DNA of 29,518 nucleotides, from the NCBI GenBank assembly GCA_964481705.1, contig CAYZUC010000031.1, positions 1 to 29,518 of the forward strand. Direction: 5' to 3'. Shown in pieces: positions 17,290-25,036 of the stretch. Within the stretch, counting starts at the first letter, position 1, and each line of letters starts with the position of its first letter. The stretch is from CAYZUC01 sp964481705. Lineage in GTDB: Bacteria; Bacillota; Clostridia; Lachnospirales; Lachnospiraceae. The position numbers and the translations under genes were made by a program. A model generated the notes under the pieces. It was not told the DNA's origin. It did no database searches and saw nothing but the letters and a program-made list of their open reading frames with translations.

Positions 17290-18865
17290 AACGTTCCCTT
17301 TTTCTCTTTTTCAACCGAATACCTAGAATGAATACCAGAACCAAAATAAATAGAATCAAAGTAAGACTAATCATATATGTCCTTTGTAAAGTCTGGATTC
17401 GATGACTGGTACGCATGACATCCTCATAGCCTGCCACCTGCTTTTGATCGTATTCCGATAATGCTTGTATCTGACGAACAATAGCTGCTACTTCTTTGGC
17501 ATCCTTACTGCTTATTTCCTCATATGGATAAAGCTTATGCATAACCTCGATGTTTATCTTCTCTATTTGCTCCTGTATGGCATCCAGTTGTTTCTTTTTT
17601 TCCTGAAGCTCTGGCCTCAAGTATTCATAATCACCACCATTGTCTGCTTTGTCCAGTTTATCAAGCAAACAGATGACCGGAATTTCATATTCCATGGTTA
17701 TCTCCTGCGGAATTTCCTGAAATTCCTCCACTTCCTCCTGGGAGATGTGAATGTGTGTCGAAACCATCTCGGCTCCATGAAATACATCGATCCGTTTTCC
17801 CGTACCAAATGCATAAACACCGGAATCCCCACGGTAATATCGCATAAGTGCAGAAATTGCCAATAACGTCTGTTCTCCCGCCATAGAATTGGATTCCTTA
17901 GGATCTGCGGTTGGATTATCCTCCGAATACGTATAGGAATGGACAAAACCTCCATCCGCCTGGCGGTACTTCATGATTCCATCCAGAATCGTGTGATGTC
18001 CTTTGATAAAGCGGAAATCCTTCATGGGGTCGATACCCAATGCGCACAATGCCATCATAACCTGTGCTGTACTTTCCACGTTCTGACTTCCATAACTGAT
18101 AAAATCGCCGTCCTTCGTCTGCCGTTTGGAAAGCAGTGTTAACGCGCGCTCTACCACTCCCTTTACTTCCGGATACTTCGCATCCTGCTCGTAGGGCGCA
18201 AGTGCCTGAAGTGCCATTGCTGTAAGGTCACAGTCTGCTTCTGTTTCCTTTTTTCCAAGTGCAAAACCGCCACTTTCGAGTTCATAAGAAAGTATCCCCT
18301 TTATGATACTCTCTCTGGTATCTGCTGCGCCGGATGGAACCTCGTAGCCACCCGCATCCAGTGTTATCAAAGCCCAAATATATCCATTGATTCCCTGCGC
18401 ATCCAAAGGTACGATTTTTCCACGGTCATAGATACCATCTGCTATCAAATTAATGGATTCCCCGGAAGCATTTTCACACAAATTCGATGGATCCGCACCA
18501 CATGCTAAAACAGCGAGGGATATTCTCTGCCATTCTGTTGATTTAACAGGATCCAGCTTCCCCTTTTCCTGATAGCGCTTATATACACGGTCTTTCAATA
18601 CGGCCAGGTAATCTTCATAAGGTGCTTCCTGCCCCAGACTTCCAAGTGCGATGATATACCAATCTGCTGTTGAATCTGCTGCCTGTCGCAAGTAATACCG
18701 CTGTTCCCGATTTCTTAAGTCGATGATTCCCTGTGCGGCCTCCTGTAATTCTTCCATGGTGTAATCATGATGTGTGGTTTCCGCATAGACTACGAAGTTT
18801 TGCAGCAAAGAGAACATGATAATAATAGCAATTGCAAAAGATACAAACCGGCGTGCTTTTACCAT
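17258..18865 (-). CDS. Membrane-anchored alpha/alpha-toroid protein (prenyltransferase/squalene-oxidase repeats)
   Basis: A 535-aa protein with a signal peptide (1-28, ...VVYAE), a helical repeat region (about 35-360), a coiled-coil-like segment (about 400-490) and a C-terminal membrane anchor (about 495-518) followed by a basic KKRKRER tail. Repeat units carry the QW-like pattern of the terpenoid cyclase/prenyltransferase toroid: LESGGFALGKKETEADCDLTA, RQTKDGDFISYGS, RQADGGFVHSY, each followed by TAMALQAL-type helices. The catalytic DxDD or zinc ligands of true cyclases/transferases are not evident. This fold is the N-terminal domain of intrinsic factor and transcobalamin. It starts on the stop of the upstream DUF4430 gene (TAATG) and overlaps the next DUF4430 gene. 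Inferred: the alpha-domain of a split corrinoid receptor. Confidence 0.82.
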   Translation of the reverse strand: MVKARRFVSFAIAIIIMFSLLQNFVVYAETTHHDYTMEELQEAAQGIIDLRNREQRYYLRQAADSTADWYIIALGSLGQEAPYEDYLAVLKDRVYKRYQEKGKLDPVKSTEWQRISLAVLACGADPSNLCENASGESINLIADGIYDRGKIVPLDAQGINGYIWALITLDAGGYEVPSGAADTRESIIKGILSYELESGGFALGKKETEADCDLTAMALQALAPYEQDAKYPEVKGVVERALTLLSKRQTKDGDFISYGSQNVESTAQVMMALCALGIDPMKDFRFIKGHHTILDGIMKYRQADGGFVHSYTYSEDNPTADPKESNSMAGEQTLLAISALMRYYRGDSGVYAFGTGKRIDVFHGAEMVSTHIHISQEEVEEFQEIPQEITMEYEIPVICLLDKLDKADNGGDYEYLRPELQEKKKQLDAIQEQIEKINIEVMHKLYPYEEISSKDAKEVAAIVRQIQALSEYDQKQVAGYEDVMRTSHRIQTLQRTYMISLTLILFILVLVFILGIRLKKRKRERYEEEHWFEME

Positions 18866-20919
18866 TACCAGTCACCCCAGTTCTCTTCATCTCCATCACC
18901 CATTGCGTATCCGCCGCCGATATCTTTTCCATAATAAAGGGTAAAACGTACACGTATCACATCACCATCATGAGGATAGCAGTCTGAGAATCCATAATTT
19001 GGATAATTTCCATTTACACTGTACATCCAGCCGGATCCCTTACTAAAATCAAACTCACCCAGTGAATCACTGTCATGCTTATCAAGGTCAAATTCACTGT
19101 CACCTGCCTCTTCCAAGCATTGCATTAATTCGTCATTAACACTGGCTCCGTCTGAAATACCGCTTCCTTTGATACTTGCCAGGTAGAAACCACTATCTAC
19201 ACTTCCCGTGGAGGTATATCCATAGCCTGCTTCCTCCAACAGTCCTGTCAGCATCTTCGCCGCATTGACACCTTCAAAGATTTCTACCTGCGTGGGTTCG
19301 ATCAGGTTTCCAAGACCAATTGTAGTAGCTTCGATACTCAAGGTTACATGTCCGAGACTTTCCCCATCTTCCACACGATTACAATGAATCACATAAGGGA
19401 ACGTCATGGAATGACCTTCTTTATCCGTTGGCGTTATGGTAATGGAATTATCACCTGACACTAGTGTCATACGATAGGAGGTTGTCGTCGAATCATCCCA
19501 GACACAGGGAATAACCTCATCATTACAAGTTACGACCACGTTCTGTCCCCGGATTCGTTCTCCCTGATAGCTGACAGGTCTAATGTAAAAGCTCAATACA
19601 TTTCCGGTAATGGTACTGTCATCCACGAGATCCGTTACCAGCTTGGGTGCCGTAAGAGAGGGATCATCTGCCTCTGGGTCAGATATCTCGGGAACATACT
19701 CGACCTCATAGGTTTGATGTACCTGTGCCTTGTCCTCACCGACGGTAAGGATAATTGTATTTATCCCCTGTTCCAGTGTTGCATGGTAACTTCCTTTGTC
19801 TCCGGTAATCTCGGCTCCATTTACGTTTGCCTTCAGCTCGGTTTCGCTTTTCTCTTTTGAATCAGATCCTTCTACATAACCTTTTGCGCTAAATTCAAGA
19901 TTGGCACTGCTTACTGTACAATTTATCAGATTCGTTTCAATAGAATATCTGGATACCTTTTTTTCATATAGAATAAGATAAGTCGCTTTCTTTTCCCCAA
20001 ACTCGTCTTTGGCTGACAAAAGAATGGTATTGTCCCCTTCCTGCAGCTCGCACGCGTAATCGGTGTGATCTGATGTCAGTTTCTTTCCATTACAGGTGGC
20101 CGATACCGGCAGACCCTGATCTTTCCTTTTTGCTGAAGCATAGAACGTAAAGGAGGGCTGGTCTACCTTCCTTCCATCACGCAAATTAGTGGAAATTGCA
20201 ATTTCTGACAGCTCAACCGTCACATGATACAGGCGTTTTTGCGAAACGGTGGAGCCATCCTTTTTCTCGTAGGAAACACGAACTGCAATCGAATTCGTAC
20301 CCTCTTGCAATCTGCATTTTCCCTGAAAATTATCAAGCTCCAGATCATTAACTGTCACCACAATAGATTTCACTTTTAACTCTGGGTATCTATGTCGAAT
20401 GGAAAAGGAATACGCAACATCGGTTAGAATTTCCGTCTCATCAATGGTGGTATCAAAATATTCGATGATTTCTTCTGATTTCTCATCACGATCCTTCTCA
20501 CCGGTCTCAATAACACCTTCTTCCGCGACTGTATCGGGACTTACCGTATCTTCACTGACAGAATCCGGACTTATGGTTTCCTCTTTTTGGCGACCCTCTG
20601 TCAATCTGTCGGGGGATGAGGTGTCCGCTTCTTTACTGTCCTCTTCTCCCGGAAACCGATCCGACGGTTTTAAGTCCAAATGGATTCCATTATTCCCATC
20701 TGCATACCGCGCCGTAAAATCTACGCTTCCCTTTGTCGTCGTCTGGAGTGCACTCATATGAGAACAGCCCTCTGCCATTTCCTTTAATGGTTTGGCCGGG
20801 ACAACTGCCAGATTTGCAAAGCACGCAAAAAGAATGGTAGCGGCAATGACTAATACCGCTATCATTGCCTTTATCAATCGATTATGGATTATTTTGATCA
20901 TAAGTCTTTTCTCGTTCAT
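18865..20919 (-). CDS. Anchored multi-Ig protein with C-terminal DUF4430 domain
   Basis: About 684 aa from the ATG at 20919 (MNEKRLMIK), preferred because AAGG lies 5 nt before it and a signal-anchor follows at once; an in-frame ATG at 20997 would add 26 polar residues. Order: membrane anchor (about 17-38); Ser/Asp/Glu-rich linker (about 85-150) with repeated ISPDSVSEDTVSPDT-type segments; three or four Ig/cadherin-like beta repeats (about 155-570) each with a LQEGTN/LEQGIN/LVSGDN turn; and DUF4430 (about 575-675) with SKGSGWMYSVNGNYPNYGFS and HDGDVIRVRFTLYYGKDIGG. The DUF4430 signature closely parallels that of the 191-aa protein. It is probably the long-reach surface binder of the operon. 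It is followed by the toroid gene at TAATG. Confidence 0.83.
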   Translation of the reverse strand: MNEKRLMIKIIHNRLIKAMIAVLVIAATILFACFANLAVVPAKPLKEMAEGCSHMSALQTTTKGSVDFTARYADGNNGIHLDLKPSDRFPGEEDSKEADTSSPDRLTEGRQKEETISPDSVSEDTVSPDTVAEEGVIETGEKDRDEKSEEIIEYFDTTIDETEILTDVAYSFSIRHRYPELKVKSIVVTVNDLELDNFQGKCRLQEGTNSIAVRVSYEKKDGSTVSQKRLYHVTVELSEIAISTNLRDGRKVDQPSFTFYASAKRKDQGLPVSATCNGKKLTSDHTDYACELQEGDNTILLSAKDEFGEKKATYLILYEKKVSRYSIETNLINCTVSSANLEFSAKGYVEGSDSKEKSETELKANVNGAEITGDKGSYHATLEQGINTIILTVGEDKAQVHQTYEVEYVPEISDPEADDPSLTAPKLVTDLVDDSTITGNVLSFYIRPVSYQGERIRGQNVVVTCNDEVIPCVWDDSTTTSYRMTLVSGDNSITITPTDKEGHSMTFPYVIHCNRVEDGESLGHVTLSIEATTIGLGNLIEPTQVEIFEGVNAAKMLTGLLEEAGYGYTSTGSVDSGFYLASIKGSGISDGASVNDELMQCLEEAGDSEFDLDKHDSDSLGEFDFSKGSGWMYSVNGNYPNYGFSDCYPHDGDVIRVRFTLYYGKDIGGGYAMGDGDEENWGDW

Positions 20920-21016
20920 CCTAACCTTACCATTCCTGCGTGTTATTCTTTGTTTTTTACTCAAATTACTATGTTTCATGCTGCTTACCAAAAGCAATCA
21001 TGTTTATTACATGAGG

Positions 21017-24000
21017 TTACTTCTTTACTTTGATTTTCTTTGCTGAGCTCAGATTTCCACCGTATTTCTTACCATCCACTAGGATATAACTTTGGATTTT
21101 GTAGTAATGATTTCCTGCTTCCGGCAGCTTAATTACTGTCTTAAGAACAGACTCTCCCTCAATATCAGCGATTTCCTGATACGTTCCGTTCTTTTCCGAT
21201 GATTCGTATAATTTATATCCAAATACTCCCTTTACTTTTTTCCAATTAATCGTAATTCCATCTGTTTTAACTTTAATTGACCGCAGCACCGGTTTTGCTG
21301 GAAGAGTCATAACGGAATAAGCATTGCTTTGCTCACCAATCGCTATCGTTTTATCGGAACGCTTTACGATTGCCGCAATTTTATATCGATACGGAGAAGC
21401 CGGTAACAAACTACCAATAGAACAGGTGACCATATTCTTTTCATTCACTTTGTTCTTTACGGTTTTGATTTTCTGATATCTTTCCGGTTTGCTCTTCGTT
21501 GCCGGTTTGTATTGATATACATAATAACCTGCTGCCCCTTTCAAAGGCTCCCAGGTAAGTGTTACCTTCTTTTCCTGTACATTGTTGGCTGAAATAGCGC
21601 TAACTGCTGCAATTACACGGTCAACCTTGATTTTACAGGTTGCTTTTTTATTCTTCTCTGTCTTTACGGTAATGGTCGCAATTCCCTCGGAATGTCCCGT
21701 TACCATGCCATCTGCGTCAACAGTCGCTGTCTTCTCATTATTACTGCTATAAGTCAAAACATCGCCACTGTCTATTGGTGCTGTCTTCACCTGTAGCTTC
21801 ACTTGCTCATTTACTCTAATTACTTTTGTTTTTTCCAGGAAGGATATCCTCTTTGCTGTCTTATCCTTTACGATTACATGACAAGAAGCTGATTTTCCTC
21901 CATCCGTTGTCGTAGTCGTTATCACCGCTTCTCCCGAAGCAATCGTGGTAACAAGTCCACTTGTATCTACCGTTGCTATTGCTGCATCTGAGGTACTCCA
22001 TGTTACCTCTTTGTTCTCTGCATCTTCCGGAAGAATGGATGCATATAACTGCAGTGTACGCTCTGGTTTAATAGTTACTTCCGTTCTGTTCAGGGAAACA
22101 CTATTTACGGATATCGACGGATTCGGCGGTAACACCTCATCTTCCGGCGTCTTCGGATCTGTTGGGTCTGTTGGTGTCACCGGATCTGTTGGTGTCACTG
22201 GGTCCGTTGGTGTCACTGGGTCTGTCGGTGTCACTGGATCCGTTGGTGTCTCCGGATCTGTTGGTGTATCTGGATCCTCGGGCGTTTCTGCCTTCGCCGT
22301 ATTTTCAATGGCCATAATATAGCAAGAGTCATTTTTGAAGTAAATAGTTCCATCAGCATCACATACCGGACTACAAATACAGTACTCATCCATTACTCCC
22401 TGTGGAACATACAAATGATAACCCTTTGGCTTTGTCTGACCTTCACAATCTTCTATAACATAGATTCCACCGGGCTTATAGTTATAGGTGGAATAAATAT
22501 AGACCTTACCGGTCTTTTCTTCATATGCAGTGGATAGCATGGCACTGGACTGCACATATCCCGGAATGGAAACATCATAAATCTCTTCCATTTTCTCGAC
22601 ATCAATAACCTTATAGCTGTGTCCTGTGGGACTAAACTGAGACTTTCCGGATACTCCAAGATAAGCCCTTCCATTATAAACCAATGGTGTTCCGGTGCTC
22701 ATTCCTCCCGTTTCCAAATATTTCACACTATCCTGATTAAAGGTTCCGTCCTTATTCACCTTTACGGAATAAAACCAACCACCCTTAGTGGAAAAGTAAA
22801 CTCTATCTGTCTTCTTATCATAAGCCACCGTAGAGCGAATATCCCCTTTGATTCCTTCAATAGTATCAATTATTTCTCCAGATGCCGGGTCTACACTGTA
22901 TAAAACAGCCGTAGTAACATAGGTCCCTTCGTTATTGCCGTCATCAGAACCAAATATGACATAGTTGTCAGTTGCATAAGCACCCGCCCAGTAGAATCCC
23001 CCGGTATGATCAATTTTCCAGGAGCACAGCTTTTCCTCTGTTTTGCTGTTTGGATCTTCATCTGTAACCGTTAACGCATAATAAGTTCCTGTTTTCAATT
23101 CACTGTTCCAGGTTCCTTCATACACATATCCATTTTTATAGGTTACCGGACAAAGTGTTTGTCCACCAATTTTTTCGCTCACCCACACAGATTCCAGTGT
23201 GTCGGCACGAAGCGCTTGAATACGACCAGTTCCCACAGGTACAAACAAAAGTCCCTCTCCGTAGGTAATTGGATTTAATGCAAATCCAACGTTGGCTACC
23301 ATATCTTCGCTTTCCGCAAGCTTTTCACCGGATTCCTTGTCGAGTCTCATGATTTTCTTTCCTACGGCAACATACAAATCTCCATTCAAAATAATGGGAG
23401 GAGTTGGCGCCGCTGCCCAACCTGTTCCATATTTCACTGACCACTTTAGATTTGCATTTTCGGATACGGTGGCTGTTCTTCTATCCACAATTCCCATATT
23501 TTCATCATTATTTCGGAAATTGATCCAATCACCCGTATACTCCGGCAAAGCTGGATTGCTGTCAGCCGCCTTCTGGAGAGTTACCGAAAGCTTACCATTA
23601 ATTAATGCATTGGCACTGCTTACCGTTCCGGTCTCAGCTACATATCCCGGAGCTGTCACCACGTATTGATATTCCGCACCTTCCAGTAGATTTTGAAAGA
23701 TGCCATTATCGTCTGCATACTTTCGCGCTAATACGTTCTTTTTCCCATCCTTGTATTTCTCATATAAGGTTCCGCCTGCTTTTTTAGGTGTTACATCAAA
23801 GGATAAGGAGTAGTCATCCATTGGCATAAGTGTAACAGAATACTCGGTACTTCGATAATCGTCTCCCTCGCCAATTCCTACTGTAATATGAATATCTCTA
23901 ACCGTAGAGATATCAACCTTGTTATCGCTGATTCCATTATAGGTTATGGAATAATCCTCATATTTGGGAATGGCAGTTACTTCCGCAACTTTAGCCGATG

Positions 24001-24631
24001 AGGCAACATTCCCATGATAGCTCAGCGTTGCACCAGCGTAAATCTCCTCAAAATGAACCAGATTTCCAGCTGCTTTTACCTCAAGACTCTCTAATGTAGG
24101 TTTACAGTACACGGTAAAATGATACGTAACCGGTTCCCTCTGTTCTGCCTCCAAGGGACTAATGACCGCAGGGGGGGTTACCACAATGTCAAATTCATTC
24201 TTACCAGGCTTTGTGATAATTTTCTCCCAGTTTTTCGAGTTATGACCACCTGCTGTCAGCTTCTTGGAGGAATTGGCTCCTCCAACAATTTCGACAGTAG
24301 CTCCCTCTTCCTCTGTCTCAAATGCAGTATACAGATTGGTTCCAGAATTCAAAACGGTATCAGAAACCTCAATCGTATACTCTTTTTGTTTTGGATCAAA
24401 CACAACGCGATTCGGGTAGGAAGCATTCTCTTTTCCAAGTAACGCTGTGCTCTGCATTTTAGCTGTACTACTTCCTGTATATAGCAGCAAATCTGCCAGA
24501 CCCTTGGATTCCTGTCCTGCTACTCCACTCCATCCACTTACACTTTGGGCATATGTCTGTATCGGTATCAGTCCAACGACTAATGCTAGGATCAACAGAC
24601 TAACTATGCCTTTCTTCATCCACTTCTTCAT
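21017..24631 (-). CDS. Secreted PQQ-like propeller / Big_2 / FN3 protein, first gene of B12 operon
   Basis: About 1204 aa from the ATG at 24631, chosen because GGAG sits 7 nt upstream; an in-frame GTG at 24655 is an unlikely alternative. Domains: signal peptide (1-28, ...IQTYA); two beta-sandwich regions (about 45-290); a PEGA/carboxypeptidase-regulatory-like domain (about 290-355); a PQQ/BamB-like propeller (about 365-775) with blades such as ILNGDLYVAVGKKIMRLDK and NGYVYEG; a Pro-Thr-Asp repeat linker (about 780-830); two Big_2 domains (about 840-1000, ATVDTSGLV and ATVDADGMV); and two FN3 domains (about 1005-1204). There is no sortase motif or membrane anchor, so it is secreted or wall-associated by its Ig/FN3 part. 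It is the first gene after the cobalamin riboswitch, so the propeller may bind a corrinoid (inference). Confidence 0.82.
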   Translation of the reverse strand: MKKWMKKGIVSLLILALVVGLIPIQTYAQSVSGWSGVAGQESKGLADLLLYTGSSTAKMQSTALLGKENASYPNRVVFDPKQKEYTIEVSDTVLNSGTNLYTAFETEEEGATVEIVGGANSSKKLTAGGHNSKNWEKIITKPGKNEFDIVVTPPAVISPLEAEQREPVTYHFTVYCKPTLESLEVKAAGNLVHFEEIYAGATLSYHGNVASSAKVAEVTAIPKYEDYSITYNGISDNKVDISTVRDIHITVGIGEGDDYRSTEYSVTLMPMDDYSLSFDVTPKKAGGTLYEKYKDGKKNVLARKYADDNGIFQNLLEGAEYQYVVTAPGYVAETGTVSSANALINGKLSVTLQKAADSNPALPEYTGDWINFRNNDENMGIVDRRTATVSENANLKWSVKYGTGWAAAPTPPIILNGDLYVAVGKKIMRLDKESGEKLAESEDMVANVGFALNPITYGEGLLFVPVGTGRIQALRADTLESVWVSEKIGGQTLCPVTYKNGYVYEGTWNSELKTGTYYALTVTDEDPNSKTEEKLCSWKIDHTGGFYWAGAYATDNYVIFGSDDGNNEGTYVTTAVLYSVDPASGEIIDTIEGIKGDIRSTVAYDKKTDRVYFSTKGGWFYSVKVNKDGTFNQDSVKYLETGGMSTGTPLVYNGRAYLGVSGKSQFSPTGHSYKVIDVEKMEEIYDVSIPGYVQSSAMLSTAYEEKTGKVYIYSTYNYKPGGIYVIEDCEGQTKPKGYHLYVPQGVMDEYCICSPVCDADGTIYFKNDSCYIMAIENTAKAETPEDPDTPTDPETPTDPVTPTDPVTPTDPVTPTDPVTPTDPTDPKTPEDEVLPPNPSISVNSVSLNRTEVTIKPERTLQLYASILPEDAENKEVTWSTSDAAIATVDTSGLVTTIASGEAVITTTTTDGGKSASCHVIVKDKTAKRISFLEKTKVIRVNEQVKLQVKTAPIDSGDVLTYSSNNEKTATVDADGMVTGHSEGIATITVKTEKNKKATCKIKVDRVIAAVSAISANNVQEKKVTLTWEPLKGAAGYYVYQYKPATKSKPERYQKIKTVKNKVNEKNMVTCSIGSLLPASPYRYKIAAIVKRSDKTIAIGEQSNAYSVMTLPAKPVLRSIKVKTDGITINWKKVKGVFGYKLYESSEKNGTYQEIADIEGESVLKTVIKLPEAGNHYYKIQSYILVDGKKYGGNLSSAKKIKVKK
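22155..22275 (-). repeat. 18-bp in-frame tandem repeats (DPVTPT)
   Basis: Several 18-bp units encoding Asp-Pro-Val/Glu-Thr-Pro-Thr form a Pro/Thr-rich spacer between the propeller and the Big_2 domains. It is likely a cell-wall-spanning or extended linker; copy number may vary between strains. Confidence 0.8.
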
Positions 24632-24707
24632 TTCTTTTCTCCTTTTTCTACTCACTTACGTTTCCGCCGGGACTCGAACCCGATTCACATATTACTGTGA
24701 TAAAAAG

Positions 24708-24745
24708 GCAACAAAAAGAGCATACTCCCTACACCCGGGAATACA
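24708..24745 (-). terminator. Rho-independent terminator of the riboswitch expression platform
   Basis: On the minus strand, GTATTCCC pairs with GGGAGTAT (plus coordinates 24737-24744 and 24722-24729; eight pairs, two of them G-U) around a 7-nt loop. It is followed by GCTCTTTTTG and a second U-rich run. It lies 14 nt after the riboswitch aptamer, so ligand binding probably promotes termination. This suggests repression of the operon when cobalamin is plentiful. Confidence 0.7.
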
Positions 24746-24758
24746 ACCTTGAAAGACC

Positions 24759-24902
24759 AGATAGTTCGTCTCCTGACTTCGCTTCCTCCAAAAGAGCACC
24801 TTCCCAGAGTTTCCTCCAGTGGCTGACCTCATGTCTGCTCTCTCGTCCACGTTACAGTAGTGGTGACTGTCCCGGATTCACACCGGGTTCCGTACACTAT
24901 CT
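24759..24902 (-). promoter_or_regulatory. Cobalamin (B12) riboswitch aptamer
   Basis: The minus-strand leader matches the cobalamin riboswitch family (RF00174). P1 is a perfect 7-bp AGATAGT/ACTATCT pairing (24896-24902 with 24759-24765). Conserved core segments are visible: CGGTGTGAATCCGGGACAGT, then CACCACTACTGTAA, GGTCAGCCACTGG, GGGAAGG, and the B12 box AAGTCAGGAGACGAAC (about 24765-24780). The family senses adenosyl- or other cobalamins and usually represses uptake or synthesis genes. The first coding start lies about 130 nt downstream, after a terminator hairpin. Confidence 0.95.
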
Positions 24903-24938
24903 TATCAAAAGTTCTCTTTTCTTTCCTTAATCTCTTGG

Positions 24939-24967
24939 ATTATAGCACTATACTATATGTTTATCAA
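24939..24967 (-). promoter_or_regulatory. Sigma-A-type promoter of the B12 operon
   Basis: Minus-strand TTGATA (24962-24967) and perfect TATAAT (24939-24944) are separated by 17 bp. Transcription would start about 30 nt before the riboswitch P1 stem, which fits a leader that begins just upstream of the aptamer. Confidence 0.85.
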
Positions 24968-24977
24968 CGTTTCTTTC

Positions 24978-25011
24978 CAAAATAAAACAAGCACCGGTTT
25001 CTCCGATGCCT
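24978..25011 (-). terminator. Terminator after the Yip1-like gene
   Basis: Minus-strand hairpin AGGCATCGG / CCGGTGCTT with a 5-nt AGAAA loop, followed by the T-rich GTTTTATTTT. It lies about 26 nt past the stop of the zinc-ribbon/Yip1 gene and about 11 nt before the -35 of the B12 operon, separating the two transcription units. Confidence 0.85.
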
Positions 25012-25036
25012 GTCATATAGCTTATGGAATACTTAA

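Noticed and set aside
20920..21016. Terminator between the propeller gene and the Ig-DUF4430 gene
   Set aside because: Only short AT-rich hairpins (CATG...CATG, GCTT...AAGC) without a proper T-tract; read-through is expected.
24662..24682. tRNA gene suggested by a T-arm-like sequence (minus strand)
   Set aside because: Only the T-arm matches. There is no 5' acceptor strand complementary to the 3' end, and no D-arm or anticodon arm at the right distance; the space is taken by the riboswitch terminator.
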